A DNA stretch of 64,000 nucleotides, from positions 1 to 64,000 of the forward strand of contig NZ_VMMX01000010.1 of NCBI RefSeq assembly GCF_013277415.1, in the 5' to 3' direction. Source of the stretch: Streptococcus sp. 68. GTDB taxonomy: Bacteria > Bacillota > Bacilli > Lactobacillales > Streptococcaceae. The notes under the pieces were generated by a model that was not told the origin of the DNA, made no database searches, and worked only from the letters and a program-made list of their open reading frames with translations. Both the position numbers and the translations under genes were made by a program. Positions 32,241 to 43,025 of this stretch are shown here, piece by piece; position 1 is the first letter of the stretch; each line of letters opens with the position of its first letter.

Positions 32241-33332
32241 TTAGTTTACACCAACTTTACCATCCTGAATAGTAAAGATACTTAGATTTTCTGGCAGATT
32301 TTGAAGATGATCTAAGCTTGTTGTTGTGATAAAGGTTTGGATTGAATGAGAAATCGTTTCTAATAATTTTAGTTGTCTAGTGTTGTCAAGTTCGCTCATC
32401 ACATCGTCAAGCAGTAATATTGGAGATTCTGTAGTAATGCTTTCCATTAATTCGATTTCTGCTAATTTTATCGAGAGGACGAGACTACGATGTTGACCTT
32501 GACTTCCGAAACTAGCATCCATCCCATTTATATAAAAAGAAATGTCATCTCGATGAGGACCGACACCAGTATTCTTTTTAAATAAATCTCTGGACCTACT
32601 TTTTTCTAAGGCAATTTTGAAAGATTCTGATAAGTCTTCTTTGTCAGTTGGCTTTACAGAAGATTGATAGGATATTGACAGCTCTTCAATCTGATTAGAG
32701 AGTTCAATATGTTTCTTACGGCCAAAATGTTCTAGTTTTTTTATGAAATCTAAGCGGTGATTCATTACACGACATCCATAATCAACTAGCTGATCATCTA
32801 GTACTGAAAGGAAGGTTTCATCTATTGTTTGAGCTGATTTTAGATAAGTGTTTCTTTGCTTAAGAATATGGTTATAATTGGTTAAATCTGATAAATAGAT
32901 GGGCTTAATTTGTCCAAGCTCCATATCAATGAATTTTCGTCGAACTGAAGGTGCTCCTTTAATTAGTTGTAAATCTTCAGGAGCAAATAAGACAACATTC
33001 ATGTGTCCTACATAATCTGAAAGGCGTGCCTGTTTTAAGTGATTAACTTTTGTCACACGACCTTTTTGTGTTAGTTCGATTTCGAGAGGAATAGATCCCG
33101 TTTTTTTCTGAACAAGACCTGAAAGATGAAGTTGTTCCTCATCAAAATGAATGAGATTTTTATCGGTTCGAGTTCGATGACTACGTGTTAAGGCTAAAAA
33201 ATAGATAGCCTCTAACATATTTGTTTTTCCTTGTGCATTACGTCCTAAAAAGACATTTAATTTAGGATTAAAGTCTATTTTTGTCTCTTTGTAGTTACGA
33301 AAAGTTTTGAGAGATAGGTGTTGTAGCCACAT
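32241..33332 (-). CDS. recF: DNA replication and repair protein RecF
   Basis: RecF loads RecA at gaps together with RecO and RecR. The 363-residue protein is an SMC-like ATPase with Walker [17 protein letters not shown] near the N-terminus, the signature-type [16 protein letters not shown], and Walker [14 protein letters not shown]. It starts 2 bp after the end of the S4-domain gene, so the two are cotranscribed, as in many Firmicutes. Confidence 0.97.
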   Translation of the reverse strand: MWLQHLSLKTFRNYKETKIDFNPKLNVFLGRNAQGKTNMLEAIYFLALTRSHRTRTDKNLIHFDEEQLHLSGLVQKKTGSIPLEIELTQKGRVTKVNHLKQARLSDYVGHMNVVLFAPEDLQLIKGAPSVRRKFIDMELGQIKPIYLSDLTNYNHILKQRNTYLKSAQTIDETFLSVLDDQLVDYGCRVMNHRLDFIKKLEHFGRKKHIELSNQIEELSISYQSSVKPTDKEDLSESFKIALEKSRSRDLFKKNTGVGPHRDDISFYINGMDASFGSQGQHRSLVLSIKLAEIELMESITTESPILLLDDVMSELDNTRQLKLLETISHSIQTFITTTSLDHLQNLPENLSIFTIQDGKVGVN

Positions 33333-33334
33333 GA

Positions 33335-33703
33335 TTATCTACCAGGGAATCGCGGAGCTTGTTTGCTTTTGGGTGATGAAGTAGGTTTTGATTTGTCTTT
33401 TTTTACTCCTTTATTCATTTCTTTAACAAGTTTAGCGATTCGTTCTTTTTCAACTTTATCAGCTTGGTATTCATCTTGTTCTTCAGAAGTAGGTTGTGTC
33501 AACAAGATGTCAATATTCATGTCAGGGATGTCAACTTTATCACCAATACGAAGTTTTTTACCACGACGACTCTCTAATTCCCCATTAAAGTAAACAGAAT
33601 GTTCAGAGAGAAAGGATTTGATAGCTCCTCCGCTATGTGTAATTCCAAGTTCTTTGAGTAGTGCTTGGAGGGTAATAAATTCTTCAAATAATTTGTATTC
33701 CAT
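33335..33703 (-). CDS. yaaA: S4-domain RNA-binding protein YaaA
   Basis: The 122-residue product has an S4 RNA-binding domain ([48 protein letters not shown]) and a basic C-terminal tail. In Bacillus the equivalent YaaA gene also precedes recF and is tied to ribosome assembly. Spacing to recF is 2 bp. Confidence 0.9.
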   Translation of the reverse strand: MEYKLFEEFITLQALLKELGITHSGGAIKSFLSEHSVYFNGELESRRGKKLRIGDKVDIPDMNIDILLTQPTSEEQDEYQADKVEKERIAKLVKEMNKGVKKDKSKPTSSPKSKQAPRFPGR

Positions 33704-33767
33704 AATTCACCTCAATCTTTGGTATTATACCATATTTTCCTAAAAATAGTGAGAGAAATAGGGAAAA

Positions 33768-33783
33768 ATGTAAGCGATTTTTA
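33768..33783. promoter_or_regulatory. cre-like site upstream of yfmF
   Basis: ATGTAAGCGATTTTTA matches the CcpA cre consensus (WTGNAANCGNWNNCWW) except for the C near its end. An extended -10 (TGATATAAT) lies about 45 bp downstream at 33826-33834. Confidence 0.4.
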
Positions 33784-33861
33784 TTTCAAAAGTGTTACAG
33801 AGAACAAGAAAATTTCAGGTTTTCGTGATATAATAGAAGTCTGTATATAAGGAGGTAAATC

Positions 33862-35112
33862 ATGGAGTTAGTGCATGGAATTTCAACACATTTTATCCAA
33901 TCAAAGAAATTTAAAACGAACAAAATTACCGTGCGTTTTACAGCTCCATTATCCCTCGATACGATTGCAGGTCGCATGTTGAGTGCGAGTATGCTAGAGA
34001 CTGCTAATCTGATGTACCCTACTTCTCAAGCTTTGAGGAGACACTTGGCCAGTCTATACGGTACAGATATGTCAACCAATTGTTTCAGAAGAGGGCAAAG
34101 TCATATTGTAGAATTGACATTTACCTATGTTCGTGATGAGTTTTTAAGTAGGAAAAATGTGCTAACTTCTCAGGTTTTGGAACTTGTAAAAGAAACTCTT
34201 TTTTCACCCGTAGTAGTTGATAATGGGTTTGATCCAGCCTTATTTGAAATTGAGAAAAAACAATTGCTAGCAAGTTTAGCAGCAGATATGGATGATTCTT
34301 TTTATTTTTCACATAAAGAATTAGACAAATTATTTTTTCATGACGAACGTCTCCAATTGGAGTATAGTGGTTTACGAAATCGTATTTTAGCTGAAACTCC
34401 ACAAAGTTCTTATTCTTGTTTCCAAGAATTTTTGGCCAATGATCGAATAGATTTCTTTTTCCTAGGTGACTTTAATGAGGTTGAAATTCAAAATGTATTA
34501 GAATCATTTGGCTTTAAAGGTCGAGAAGTGGATGTGAAGATTCAATATTGCCAACCTTATTCCAATATCTTGCAAGAAGGCATGGTTAGGAAAAATGTGG
34601 GACAGTCTATTTTAGAGTTGGGATATCATTGCCCTTCTGAATATGGTGATGAGCAACATTTACCCATGATTGTAATGAATGGTTTACTTGGTGGATTTGC
34701 TCACTCTAAGCTCTTTACAAATGTCCGTGAAAATGCTGGATTGGCTTATACTATTTCAAGTCAGCTTGATTTATTTAGTGGATTTTTGAGGATGTATGCT
34801 GGTATCAATCGAGAAAATAGGAATCAGGCTCGAAAAATGATGAATAATCAATTACTTGATTTAAAAAAAGGTTATTTTACAGAGCTTGAGCTAGAGCAGA
34901 CCAAGGAAATGATTCGTCGGTCTTTGTTACTTTCTCAAGATAATCAAGGTTCATTGATTGAACGTGCTTATCAAAATGCCTTACTTGGAAAATCTTCAGC
35001 AGACTTTAAAGGTTGGATTGCAAAACTCGAGCAAGTTGACAAAGATGATATTTGTAGAGCAGCTAATAATGTGAAACTACAAGCGATTTACTTTATGGAA
35101 GGAATAGAATGA
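33862..35112 (+). CDS. yfmF: M16-family peptidase homologue YfmF (inactive-type partner)
   Basis: The 416-residue protein has the M16 fold but lacks the HxxEH zinc motif at its N-terminus (the stretch is LDTIAGRMLSASMLETANLMYP). It pairs with YfmH, encoded by an overlapping gene, the way other M16 proteins form two-part enzymes. The pair is annotated in Firmicutes as linked to EF-P 5-aminopentanol modification. RBS AAGGAGG lies 7 bp ahead of the ATG. The last 4 bp overlap yfmH. Confidence 0.85.
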   Translation: MELVHGISTHFIQSKKFKTNKITVRFTAPLSLDTIAGRMLSASMLETANLMYPTSQALRRHLASLYGTDMSTNCFRRGQSHIVELTFTYVRDEFLSRKNVLTSQVLELVKETLFSPVVVDNGFDPALFEIEKKQLLASLAADMDDSFYFSHKELDKLFFHDERLQLEYSGLRNRILAETPQSSYSCFQEFLANDRIDFFFLGDFNEVEIQNVLESFGFKGREVDVKIQYCQPYSNILQEGMVRKNVGQSILELGYHCPSEYGDEQHLPMIVMNGLLGGFAHSKLFTNVRENAGLAYTISSQLDLFSGFLRMYAGINRENRNQARKMMNNQLLDLKKGYFTELELEQTKEMIRRSLLLSQDNQGSLIERAYQNALLGKSSADFKGWIAKLEQVDKDDICRAANNVKLQAIYFMEGIE

Positions 35113-36392
35113 CAAAGGTTGTTTTTGAAGAAAAATACTATCCAGCTGTAAAAGAAATGGTTTATCGAACTCGTTTGTCGAATGGATTGACAGTTGCTCT
35201 TTTGCCTAAAAAGGAATTTAAAGAGGTTTACGGGAGTGTAACTGTACAATTTGGTTCGGTAGATACGCTTGTCACAGAAGTTGACGGAGATGTAAAAGAA
35301 TATCCTGCGGGAATTGCTCATTTTCTTGAACATAAATTATTTGAGAGAGAAGATTCTAGCGATTTGATGTCGGCTTTTACGAGTCTAGGTGCAGATAGTA
35401 ATGCCTTTACAAGCTTTACAAAAACAAACTATCTTTTTTCAGCAACGGATCATTTTTTAGAAAATTTAGACTTACTTGATGAATTGGTAACATCAGCACA
35501 CTTTACTGAAGATTCCATTTTAAGAGAGCAGGATATTATCCAGCAAGAACGAGAAATGTATCAAGATGATCCAGATTCGTGTTTATTCTTTTCAACTTTA
35601 GCGAATTTGTATCCTGGCACACCTTTAGCAACTGATATAGTTGGCAGTGAGGAGTCAATTTCCCAAATCCATCTAACTAATTTGCAAGAAAATTTTACAA
35701 GATTTTATAAATCTGTAAACATGTCTCTGTTTTTAGTTGGTAATTTTGATGTGGAGCGAGTACAGAACTACTTTGGAAGAAAAGAACTGAAAGATTTAGA
35801 TGTTCAGGAACTAGCAAGAGAAAAATTTGTTTTACAGGCTGTGAAGTCAACAGACAGTATGAGAATGGAAGTATCTTCTCCCAAACTAGCGATTGGAGTT
35901 AGAGGTAAGCGAGAAGTTGCTGAGGCGGATTGCTATCGACATCATATTTTATTAAAATTATTGTTTGCAATGATGTTTGGTTGGACTTCGGATCGTTTTC
36001 AAAAATGTTATGAATCAGGTAAATTAGATGCTTCCCTATCTCTTGAAATTGAAGTAACAAGTCGCTTTCATTTTGTCATGTTGACAATGGATACGAAAGA
36101 GCCAGTTGCTTTGTCTCATCAATTCAGGAAGGCTATTCGTAATTTTACAAAGGATTTAGATATTACAGAGGAACATTTAGATATTATCAAAAGAGAGATG
36201 TTTGGCGAATTTTTCAGTAGCATGAACTCTCTTGAATTTATTGCAACGCAATATGATGCTTTTGAACATGGTGAGACAATTTTTGACTTACCAAAGATTT
36301 TACAGGAAATTACTTTAGAGGATGTCCTTGAAGCAGGACATCACTTAATAGATGAAGGGGATATAGTTGATTTTACAATATTCCCATCGTAG
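35109..36392 (+). CDS. yfmH: M16-family zinc peptidase YfmH
   Basis: The 427-residue protein has the M16 zinc motif HFLEH in GIAHFLEHKLFE, with the downstream Glu in QQEREMYQDDP. It is the likely catalytic partner of YfmF. The family is linked to EF-P 5-aminopentanol modification in Firmicutes, though the substrate is not known to me. Its start (ATGA) overlaps the yfmF stop. rodZ follows after about 40 bp, as in other streptococci. Confidence 0.88.
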   Translation: MTKVVFEEKYYPAVKEMVYRTRLSNGLTVALLPKKEFKEVYGSVTVQFGSVDTLVTEVDGDVKEYPAGIAHFLEHKLFEREDSSDLMSAFTSLGADSNAFTSFTKTNYLFSATDHFLENLDLLDELVTSAHFTEDSILREQDIIQQEREMYQDDPDSCLFFSTLANLYPGTPLATDIVGSEESISQIHLTNLQENFTRFYKSVNMSLFLVGNFDVERVQNYFGRKELKDLDVQELAREKFVLQAVKSTDSMRMEVSSPKLAIGVRGKREVAEADCYRHHILLKLLFAMMFGWTSDRFQKCYESGKLDASLSLEIEVTSRFHFVMLTMDTKEPVALSHQFRKAIRNFTKDLDITEEHLDIIKREMFGEFFSSMNSLEFIATQYDAFEHGETIFDLPKILQEITLEDVLEAGHHLIDEGDIVDFTIFPS

Positions 36393-36433
36393 TAACCTAT
36401 CATAATAGATACTAGAAAGAAGGGATGACAAGT

Positions 36434-37276
36434 ATGAGGAAAAAAACAATTGGTGAGGTTTTACGATTAGCTAGAATCAATCAGGGATTGAGTTTAGATG
36501 AATTGCAGAAAAAGACAGAAATCCAGTTAGATATGTTGGAAGCAATGGAAGCAGACGATTTCGATCAACTTCCAAGTCCTTTTTACACGCGTTCTTTCTT
36601 GAAAAAATATGCATGGGCTGTTGAGTTAGATGATCAAATTGTTTTGGATGCTTATGATTCTGGGAGTATGATTACTTATGAGGAAGTAGATGTTGATGAA
36701 GATGAGTTGACAGGTCGTAGACGTTCAAGTAAGAAAAAGAAGAAAAAAACATCCTTTTTACCTTTATTTTATTTTATCCTTTTTGCTTTATCGATTTTAA
36801 TTTTTGTGACCTATTATGTTTGGAACTATATTCAAACTCAACCAGAGGGGTCTTCTCTTTCTAATTACAGTGTGGTTCAATCAACAAGTTCAATAAGTTC
36901 AACTAGCTCTGTTCCCCACTCTTCAAGTAGTAGTTCATCTAGCAGTTCTTCTAGTGTAGAATCAACTATAAGTGTATCAGGTGAAGGAAATCATGTAGAA
37001 ATCGCTTATAAGACAAGTAAAGAAACAGTTAAATTGCAATTGGCAGTTTCAGATGTTACAAGTTGGGTCAGCGTTTCAGAAAGCGAACTTGAGGGCGGTG
37101 TAACCCTATCGCCAGAGAAGAAAAGTGCAGAAGCAACAGTTGCAACTAAAAGTCCTGTAACCATTACATTAGGTGTTGTAAAAGGTGTTACTTTGACAGT
37201 AGATAATCAGACTGTTGATTTATCGAAGTTAACAGCGCAGACTGGACAAATCACTGTAACCTTTACTAAAAATTAA
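36434..37276 (+). CDS. rodZ: Cell-shape protein RodZ
   Basis: RodZ links the elongasome to the membrane and helps set cell shape. The 280-residue protein has a cytoplasmic helix-turn-helix (IGEVLRLARINQGLSLDELQKKT), a basic stretch SSKKKKKKTS, one membrane segment (about residues 112-131), a Ser-rich linker of about 35 residues and a C-terminal DUF4115 domain outside. I prefer the ATG at 36434: the GAAGGG ribosome site abuts the first ATG (36425) but is well spaced for the second. pgsA follows by 10 bp. Confidence 0.9.
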   Translation: MRKKTIGEVLRLARINQGLSLDELQKKTEIQLDMLEAMEADDFDQLPSPFYTRSFLKKYAWAVELDDQIVLDAYDSGSMITYEEVDVDEDELTGRRRSSKKKKKKTSFLPLFYFILFALSILIFVTYYVWNYIQTQPEGSSLSNYSVVQSTSSISSTSSVPHSSSSSSSSSSSSVESTISVSGEGNHVEIAYKTSKETVKLQLAVSDVTSWVSVSESELEGGVTLSPEKKSAEATVATKSPVTITLGVVKGVTLTVDNQTVDLSKLTAQTGQITVTFTKN

Positions 37277-37286
37277 GGAAAAACGA

Positions 37287-37832
37287 ATGAAAAAAGAACA
37301 AATTCCCAATCTCTTAACAATAGGTCGAATTCTCTTTATACCTATTTTTATCTTTATTTTAACGATAGGAAATTCGATAGAAAGTCATATAGTGGCAGCT
37401 ATTATCTTTTCTATTGCCAGTATTACCGACTATTTAGATGGATATTTAGCACGTAAATGGAATGTGGTCAGTAATTTTGGTAAATTTGCAGATCCCATGG
37501 CGGATAAGTTACTAGTTATGTCGGCTTTTATTATGTTGATTGAGTTAGATATGGCTCCGGCTTGGATTGTTGCAGTGATTATCTGTCGAGAGTTGGCTGT
37601 GACAGGTTTAAGGCTTTTATTGGTTGAAACTGGTGGAAAAGTTTTAGCAGCAGCAATGCCTGGAAAAATTAAAACTTTCAGTCAGATGTTTGCCATTATT
37701 TTCTTGCTATTACATTGGACTTTGCTTGGTCAAGTTCTACTTTATGTAGCCTTGTTTTTCACTATCTACTCTGGCTATGATTATTTCAAGGGTAGTGCTT
37801 ATGTATTTAAAGGGACATTTGGTTCGAAATGA
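37287..37832 (+). CDS. pgsA: CDP-diacylglycerol-glycerol-3-phosphate phosphatidyltransferase
   Basis: PgsA makes phosphatidylglycerol phosphate, the step towards phosphatidylglycerol. The 181-residue protein has several membrane segments and the CDP-alcohol phosphotransferase motif, seen here as DYLDGYLARKWNVVSNFGKFADPMADK (D-x2-DG-x2-AR-x8-G-x3-D-x3-D). It overlaps ecfA1 by 4 bp. Confidence 0.96.
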   Translation: MKKEQIPNLLTIGRILFIPIFIFILTIGNSIESHIVAAIIFSIASITDYLDGYLARKWNVVSNFGKFADPMADKLLVMSAFIMLIELDMAPAWIVAVIICRELAVTGLRLLLVETGGKVLAAAMPGKIKTFSQMFAIIFLLLHWTLLGQVLLYVALFFTIYSGYDYFKGSAYVFKGTFGSK

Positions 37833-38656
37833 AATCAATAATTGATGTAAAAAATCTTTCTTTTCGCTATAAGGAAAGTCAGGAATACTATGATGTGAAA
37901 GATATTACGTTTCACGTGAAACGTGGAGAATGGCTTTCGATTGTAGGGCATAATGGTAGTGGTAAATCAACGACTGTCCGGTTAATCGATGGCTTATTGG
38001 AAGCGGAATCTGGAGAGATTGTAATTGATGGTCAACGGCTGACTGAGGAAAATGTTTGGAATATACGTCGTCAAATCGGTATGGTTTTTCAAAATCCAGA
38101 CAATCAATTTGTTGGAGCGACTGTTGAAGATGATGTTGCTTTTGGTTTGGAAAATCAGGGCCTTTCTCGTCAAGAAATGAAAAAGAGAGTGGAAGAAGCT
38201 CTGGCTTTAGTTGGCATGTTAGACTTTAAAAAGAGAGAGCCGGCGCGTCTATCAGGTGGCCAAAAGCAACGTGTGGCCATTGCAGGCGTTGTAGCCCTAA
38301 GACCAGCTATTTTAATCTTAGATGAAGCAACGAGTATGTTGGACCCTGAGGGGCGTAGAGAACTGATTGAGACAGTACAGGGAATTCGGAAAGACTATGA
38401 TATGACGGTCATTTCTATTACCCATGATTTGGAAGAAGTTGCCATGAGTGACCGCGTATTGGTCATGAAAAAAGGGGAAATTGAATCAACTAGTAGCCCA
38501 AGAGAACTTTTCTCTCGAAATGATTTAGATCAAATTGGATTAGACGATCCTTTTGCCAATCAAGTAAAATATTCTTTGAGCCAGAATAGCTATGATTTAC
38601 CTGAAAATTATTTGACAGAAAGTGAGCTAGAGGATAAATTATGGGAATTGCTCTAG
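37829..38656 (+). CDS. ecfA1: ECF transporter ATPase EcfA1
   Basis: EcfA1 is one of two ATPases driving energy-coupling-factor vitamin uptake. The 275-residue protein has Walker [10 protein letters not shown], signature [13 protein letters not shown] and Walker [13 protein letters not shown]. It overlaps ecfA2 by 16 bp and ends [17 protein letters not shown] parS-like palindrome lies within it at 37908. Substrate-binding (S) subunits must be encoded elsewhere. Confidence 0.96.
   Translation: MKSIIDVKNLSFRYKESQEYYDVKDITFHVKRGEWLSIVGHNGSGKSTTVRLIDGLLEAESGEIVIDGQRLTEENVWNIRRQIGMVFQNPDNQFVGATVEDDVAFGLENQGLSRQEMKKRVEEALALVGMLDFKKREPARLSGGQKQRVAIAGVVALRPAILILDEATSMLDPEGRRELIETVQGIRKDYDMTVISITHDLEEVAMSDRVLVMKKGEIESTSSPRELFSRNDLDQIGLDDPFANQVKYSLSQNSYDLPENYLTESELEDKLWELL
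37908..37923. promoter_or_regulatory. parS-like ParB-binding site within ecfA1
   Basis: CGTTTCACGTGAAACG is a perfect 16-bp palindrome with the parS core. Confidence 0.93.
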
Positions 38657-39480
38657 AAAATGTGAGTTTTACATATCAAGAAGGGACTCCCTTAGCTTCA
38701 ACAGCTTTGTCGGATGTTTCTTTGACGATTGAAGATGGTTCTTATACGGCTTTAATTGGGCACACAGGTAGTGGTAAATCAACTATTTTACAACTCTTAA
38801 ATGGTTTATTGGTGCCAAGTCAAGGGAGTGTGAGGGTTTTTGATACCTTAATCACCTCGACTTCTAAAAATAAAGATATTCGTCAAATTAGAAAACAGGT
38901 TGGCTTGGTATTTCAGTTTGCTGAAAATCAGATTTTTGAAGAAACGGTTTTGAAAGACGTTGCTTTTGGACCGCAAAATTTTGGAGTTTCTGAAGAAGAT
39001 GCGGAGAAGATTGCGCGTGAGAAACTGGCTCTGGTTGGAATTGATGAATCACTTTTTAATCGCAGTCCGTTTGAGTTGTCAGGGGGACAAATGAGACGTG
39101 TTGCCATTGCAGGCATACTTGCCATGGAGCCAGCTATATTAGTCTTAGATGAGCCAACAGCTGGCCTAGATCCTCTGGGTAGAAAAGAGTTGATGAATTT
39201 GTTCAAAAAACTCCACCAGTCAGGGATGACCATCGTCTTGGTAACGCATTTGATGGATGATGTTGCTGAATATGCGAATCAAGTCTATGTAATGGAAAAG
39301 GGACGTTTGGTTAAGGGTGGTAAACCGAGTGATGTCTTTCAAGATGTTGTTTTTATGGAAGAAGTGCAGTTGGGAGTACCTAAGATTACGGCTTTCTGTA
39401 AACGATTGGCTGATAGAGGCGTGTCATTTAAACGATTACCGATTAAGATAGAGGAGTTCAAGGAGTCGCTAAATGGATAG
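38641..39480 (+). CDS. ecfA2: ECF transporter ATPase EcfA2
   Basis: The second ATPase of the ECF module (279 residues) has Walker [10 protein letters not shown], the Q-loop region [15 protein letters not shown], signature [13 protein letters not shown] and Walker [13 protein letters not shown]. It starts 16 bp inside ecfA1 and overlaps ecfT by 8 bp, so the three are made in fixed proportion. Confidence 0.96.
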   Translation: MGIALENVSFTYQEGTPLASTALSDVSLTIEDGSYTALIGHTGSGKSTILQLLNGLLVPSQGSVRVFDTLITSTSKNKDIRQIRKQVGLVFQFAENQIFEETVLKDVAFGPQNFGVSEEDAEKIAREKLALVGIDESLFNRSPFELSGGQMRRVAIAGILAMEPAILVLDEPTAGLDPLGRKELMNLFKKLHQSGMTIVLVTHLMDDVAEYANQVYVMEKGRLVKGGKPSDVFQDVVFMEEVQLGVPKITAFCKRLADRGVSFKRLPIKIEEFKESLNG

Positions 39481-40267
39481 TATGATTTTGGGGCGTTATA
39501 TCCCAGGGGATTCGATTGTTCACCGATTGGATCCACGTAGCAAATTGCTTGCTATGATGTTACTAATTTTGATCGTTTTTTGGGCTAATAATCCCTTGAC
39601 GAATCTAATTCTTTTTATAGCGACAGGGATATTTATTGCCTTGTCAGGAGTATCTCTTTCATTTTTTATTCAGGGCTTGAAGTCTATGTTTTTCTTGATT
39701 GCCTTCACAACTATTTTTCAACTATTTTTCATTTCTAATGGGAATGTGTTATTTGAGTTTTCGTTTGTGAGAATCACAGATTATGCTTTGCAACAAGCTG
39801 GGATTATTTTTTGTCGTTTTGTATTGATTATTTTCTTTTCAACTTTGTTAACCTTAACGACCATGCCCTTAAGTTTGGCATCAGCTGTCGAAGCTTTATT
39901 AGCACCTTTAAAGCGTGTGAAAGTTCCAGTTCATGAAATTGGTTTGATGCTGTCCATGAGTCTACGTTTTGTTCCGACCTTAATGGATGATACGACGCGG
40001 ATTATGAATGCACAGAAAGCGCGTGGAGTGGATTTTGGTGAAGGAAGCATCGTTCAAAAAGTAAAGGCGATGATTCCTATTTTGATTCCTCTTTTTGCAA
40101 CAAGTTTAAAACGTGCAGATTCCTTGGCTATCGCCATGGAAGCGCGTGGTTATCAGGGTGGAAAAGGTAGAAGTCAATACCGACAACTGAAATGGACTCG
40201 AAAGGATACGCTGACTATTCTTGTTATTATCGTACTTGGTTGTTGCTTATTTTTCTTAAAATCTTAG
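39473..40267 (+). CDS. ecfT: ECF transporter transmembrane subunit EcfT
   Basis: EcfT couples the two ATPases to exchangeable vitamin-binding subunits. The 264-residue protein has about five membrane segments and the two Ala-Arg-Gly coupling motifs of the family (AQKARGVDF and MEARGYQGG). It ends the ecfA1-ecfA2-ecfT unit. Confidence 0.95.
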   Translation: MDSMILGRYIPGDSIVHRLDPRSKLLAMMLLILIVFWANNPLTNLILFIATGIFIALSGVSLSFFIQGLKSMFFLIAFTTIFQLFFISNGNVLFEFSFVRITDYALQQAGIIFCRFVLIIFFSTLLTLTTMPLSLASAVEALLAPLKRVKVPVHEIGLMLSMSLRFVPTLMDDTTRIMNAQKARGVDFGEGSIVQKVKAMIPILIPLFATSLKRADSLAIAMEARGYQGGKGRSQYRQLKWTRKDTLTILVIIVLGCCLFFLKS

Positions 40268-40325
40268 TAGCTTTTAGGAATTGATAAAAAGTTACTGTAA
40301 CAGTTTTTGATATAAAGGTAGGGAT

Positions 40326-41144
40326 ATGAACCGTTTTAAAAAATCAAAATATGTCATTATTGTTTTTGTCACTGTTCTGCTTGTCTCAGCTCTCTTAGCG
40401 ACGACTTATTCAAGTACAATTGTGACAAAATTAGGAGATGGGATCTCATTGGTTGATAGAGTTGTGCAAAAACCTTTTCGGTGGTTTGATTCTGTCAAAT
40501 CAGATTTGGCTCATTTGACACGAACATATAATGAAAATGAAAGTTTGAAGAAACAGATTTACCAGTTAGAAGTCAAATCAAATGAGGCGGAAAGTTTAAA
40601 GACGGAAAATGAACAACTGCGCCAATTGCTTGATATGAAGTCTAAATTGCAAGCCACAAAGACTTTAGCAGCAGATGTTATTATGCGTTCTCCGGTATCT
40701 TGGAAGCAGGAGTTGACCTTAGATGCAGGTAGATCAAAAGGTGCTTCTGAGAACATGTTAGCTATTGCAAATGGTGGCTTGATTGGGAGTGTTTCAAAAG
40801 TGGAGGACAACTCTACTATGGTCAACCTTCTGACAAATACGGAAAATGCTGATAAGATTTCTGTTAAAATTCAACACGGCACTACTACAATTTATGGAAT
40901 TATTGTTGGCTACGACAAGGAAAATGAAGTTCTTAAAATTAGTCAATTAAATAGTAATAGCGATATTAGTACAGGCGATAAGGTAACAACAGGTGGATTA
41001 GGAAACTTTAACGTTGCTGATATTCCTGTAGGTGAAGTGGTTGCCACAACGCATAGTACAGACTATTTGACACGAGAAGTAACTGTTAAATTGAGTGCAG
41101 ATACTCATAATGTGGATGTGATAGAATTAGTGGGGAATTCATAA
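40326..41144 (+). CDS. mreC: Rod-shape protein MreC
   Basis: MreC organises peripheral wall synthesis with MreD, RodZ and PBPs. The 272-residue protein has an N-terminal membrane segment (about residues 10-30), a coiled coil (about 60-95, ESLKKQIYQLEVKSNEAESLKTENEQLRQLL) and the paired beta-barrel MreC domain. It overlaps mreD by 1 bp. No mreB is seen, as usual in ovococci. Confidence 0.95.
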   Translation: MNRFKKSKYVIIVFVTVLLVSALLATTYSSTIVTKLGDGISLVDRVVQKPFRWFDSVKSDLAHLTRTYNENESLKKQIYQLEVKSNEAESLKTENEQLRQLLDMKSKLQATKTLAADVIMRSPVSWKQELTLDAGRSKGASENMLAIANGGLIGSVSKVEDNSTMVNLLTNTENADKISVKIQHGTTTIYGIIVGYDKENEVLKISQLNSNSDISTGDKVTTGGLGNFNVADIPVGEVVATTHSTDYLTREVTVKLSADTHNVDVIELVGNS

Positions 41145-41638
41145 TGAGACAGTTGAAGCGGGTTGGAGTGTTTTTATTGCTCCCTTTCTTTGTTCTAATT
41201 GACGCCCATATTAGCCAGCTTCTGGGCTCATTTTTCCCCCATGTACATTTAGCTAGTCATTTTCTTTTTCTATTTCTCTTATTTGAGACGATAGAAGTAT
41301 CAGAATATCTCTACCTAGTCTATTGTTTTGTGATAGGCTTGGTTTACGATGTTTACTTTTTCCATCTAATAGGGATTGCAACTCTCTTATTTATCTTATT
41401 GGGAGCCTTTCTTCATAAATTGAATAGTGTTATTTTATTGAATCGTTGGACACGAATGCTCTCTATGATTGTACTGACATTCCTGTTTGAAATGGGTAGT
41501 TATCTTTTGGCTTTTATGGTAGGGTTGACAGTGGATAACATGTCGATTTTTATAGTCTATAGCTTGGTACCGACGATGATTTTAAATTTTTTATGGATTA
41601 CTGTTTTTCAATTTATTTTTGAAAAATATTATCTATAA
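41144..41638 (+). CDS. mreD: Rod-shape protein MreD
   Basis: The 164-residue protein is almost all membrane segments (five or six) and follows mreC with a 1-bp overlap. Length, hydrophobicity and position identify it as MreD, a partner of MreC in peripheral wall growth. pcsB follows with its own promoter. Confidence 0.93.
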   Translation: MRQLKRVGVFLLLPFFVLIDAHISQLLGSFFPHVHLASHFLFLFLLFETIEVSEYLYLVYCFVIGLVYDVYFFHLIGIATLLFILLGAFLHKLNSVILLNRWTRMLSMIVLTFLFEMGSYLLAFMVGLTVDNMSIFIVYSLVPTMILNFLWITVFQFIFEKYYL

Positions 41639-41652
41639 GAACGACATATAAA

Positions 41653-41669
41653 TGTAACAAAGGCGTAAT
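41653..41669 (+). promoter_or_regulatory. WalR (VicR) box of pcsB
   Basis: TGTAAC-N5-CGTAAT fits the WalR direct repeat (TGTWAY-N5-TGTWAY) with one mismatch. An extended -10 (TGGTATACT) lies at 41688-41696. pcsB is a known WalRK target in pneumococcus. Confidence 0.85.
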
Positions 41670-41731
41670 ATTTATTGGAGTTTTTTTTGGTATACTAGTA
41701 TTGTCTTAAACAGAAGGAGTATTTATTAACC

Positions 41732-42910
41732 ATGAAGAAAAAAATCTTAGCCTCGCTTTTATTAAGTACAGTAATGGTTTCCCAGGCAGCAGTATTGACG
41801 ACTGCCCATGCAGAAACGACTGATGACAAAATTGCTGCTCAAGATAATAAAATTAGTAACTTAACAGCACAACAAGAAGAAGCACAAAAACAAGTTGATC
41901 AAATTCAGGAGCAAGTATCTGCTATTCAAGCAGAGCAATCTAACTTGCAATCTGAAAATGATAGATTACAAGCAGAATCTAAGAAACTCGAGGGTGAGAT
42001 TACAGAACTTTCTAAAAACATTGTTTCTCGTAACCAATCTTTGGAAAAACAAGCTCGTAGTGCTCAAACAAATGGAGCCGCAACTAGCTATATCAATACC
42101 ATTGTAAACTCAAAATCAATTACAGAAGCTATTTCACGTGTTGCTGCAATGAGTGAAATCGTATCTGCTAACAACAAAATGTTGGAACAACAAAAGGCAG
42201 ATAAAAAAGCAATTTCTGAGAAGCAAGTAGCAAATAATGATGCTATCAATACTGTAATTGCTAATCAACAAAAATTGGCAGATGATGCTCAAGCATTGAC
42301 TACTAAACAGGCAGAACTAAAAGCTGCTGAATTGAGTCTTGCTGCTGAGAAAGCGACAGCTGAAGGGGAAAAAGCAAGTCTATTGGAACAAAAAGCAGCA
42401 GCTGAGGCAGAGGCACGTGCAGCTGCGGCAGCAGAAGCAGCTTATAAAGAAAAACAAGCTAGCCAACAACAATCAGTACTTGCTTCAGGTAATACAAACC
42501 TAACAGCACAGGTACAAGCAGTATCTGAATCTGCAGTAGCACCTGTTCAGGCTAAAGTACGTCCAACATATAACACGGATGCCTCAACTTATCCAATTGG
42601 AGAATGTACCTGGGGAGTTAAAACATTAGCACCTTGGGCTGGAGACTATTGGGGTAATGGAGCACAGTGGGCCACAAGTGCAGCAGCAGCAGGTTTCCGT
42701 ACAGGTTCAACCCCTCAAGTTGGAGCAATTGCATGTTGGAACGATGGTGGATATGGACACGTAGCGGTTGTTACAGCTGTTGAATCAACAACACGTATTC
42801 AAGTATCAGAATCAAACTATGCAGGTAATCGCACACTTGGAAACCACCGTGGATGGTTTAATCCAACAACGACTTCTGAAGGTTTTGTGACATATATTTA
42901 TGCAGACTAA
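41732..42910 (+). CDS. pcsB: Peptidoglycan hydrolase PcsB
   Basis: PcsB splits septal wall for daughter-cell separation and is driven by FtsEX. The 392-residue protein has a signal peptide cut near AHAETTDDK (about residue 27), a long coiled coil (about residues 35-245), an Ala-rich linker and a C-terminal CHAP domain with Cys in [13 protein letters not shown] (near residue 292) and His in [11 protein letters not shown]. It is essential or nearly so in pneumococcus. Confidence 0.97.
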   Translation: MKKKILASLLLSTVMVSQAAVLTTAHAETTDDKIAAQDNKISNLTAQQEEAQKQVDQIQEQVSAIQAEQSNLQSENDRLQAESKKLEGEITELSKNIVSRNQSLEKQARSAQTNGAATSYINTIVNSKSITEAISRVAAMSEIVSANNKMLEQQKADKKAISEKQVANNDAINTVIANQQKLADDAQALTTKQAELKAAELSLAAEKATAEGEKASLLEQKAAAEAEARAAAAAEAAYKEKQASQQQSVLASGNTNLTAQVQAVSESAVAPVQAKVRPTYNTDASTYPIGECTWGVKTLAPWAGDYWGNGAQWATSAAAAGFRTGSTPQVGAIACWNDGGYGHVAVVTAVESTTRIQVSESNYAGNRTLGNHRGWFNPTTTSEGFVTYIYAD

Positions 42911-42914
42911 TTAC

Positions 42915-42942
42915 AGAGGGACTCGAATAGAGCCCTCTTTTT
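42915..42942 (+). terminator. Terminator after pcsB
   Basis: AGAGGG-A-CTC pairs with GAG-CCCTCT (9 bp with one bulge), followed by T residues. Confidence 0.88.
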
Positions 42943-42989
42943 CAGTTTTTACCAGGGACAATAACTATTAAAAATCCCATCAAAATAGC

Positions 42990-43018
42990 TTGAAAATATC
43001 GAAAAAGTATGGTAGAAT
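42990..43018 (+). promoter_or_regulatory. Promoter of rpsB
   Basis: TTGAAA and TAGAAT are 17 bp apart. They lie about 115 bp ahead of the rpsB start codon, leaving a long leader. Confidence 0.75.
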
Positions 43019-43025
43019 AAAGATT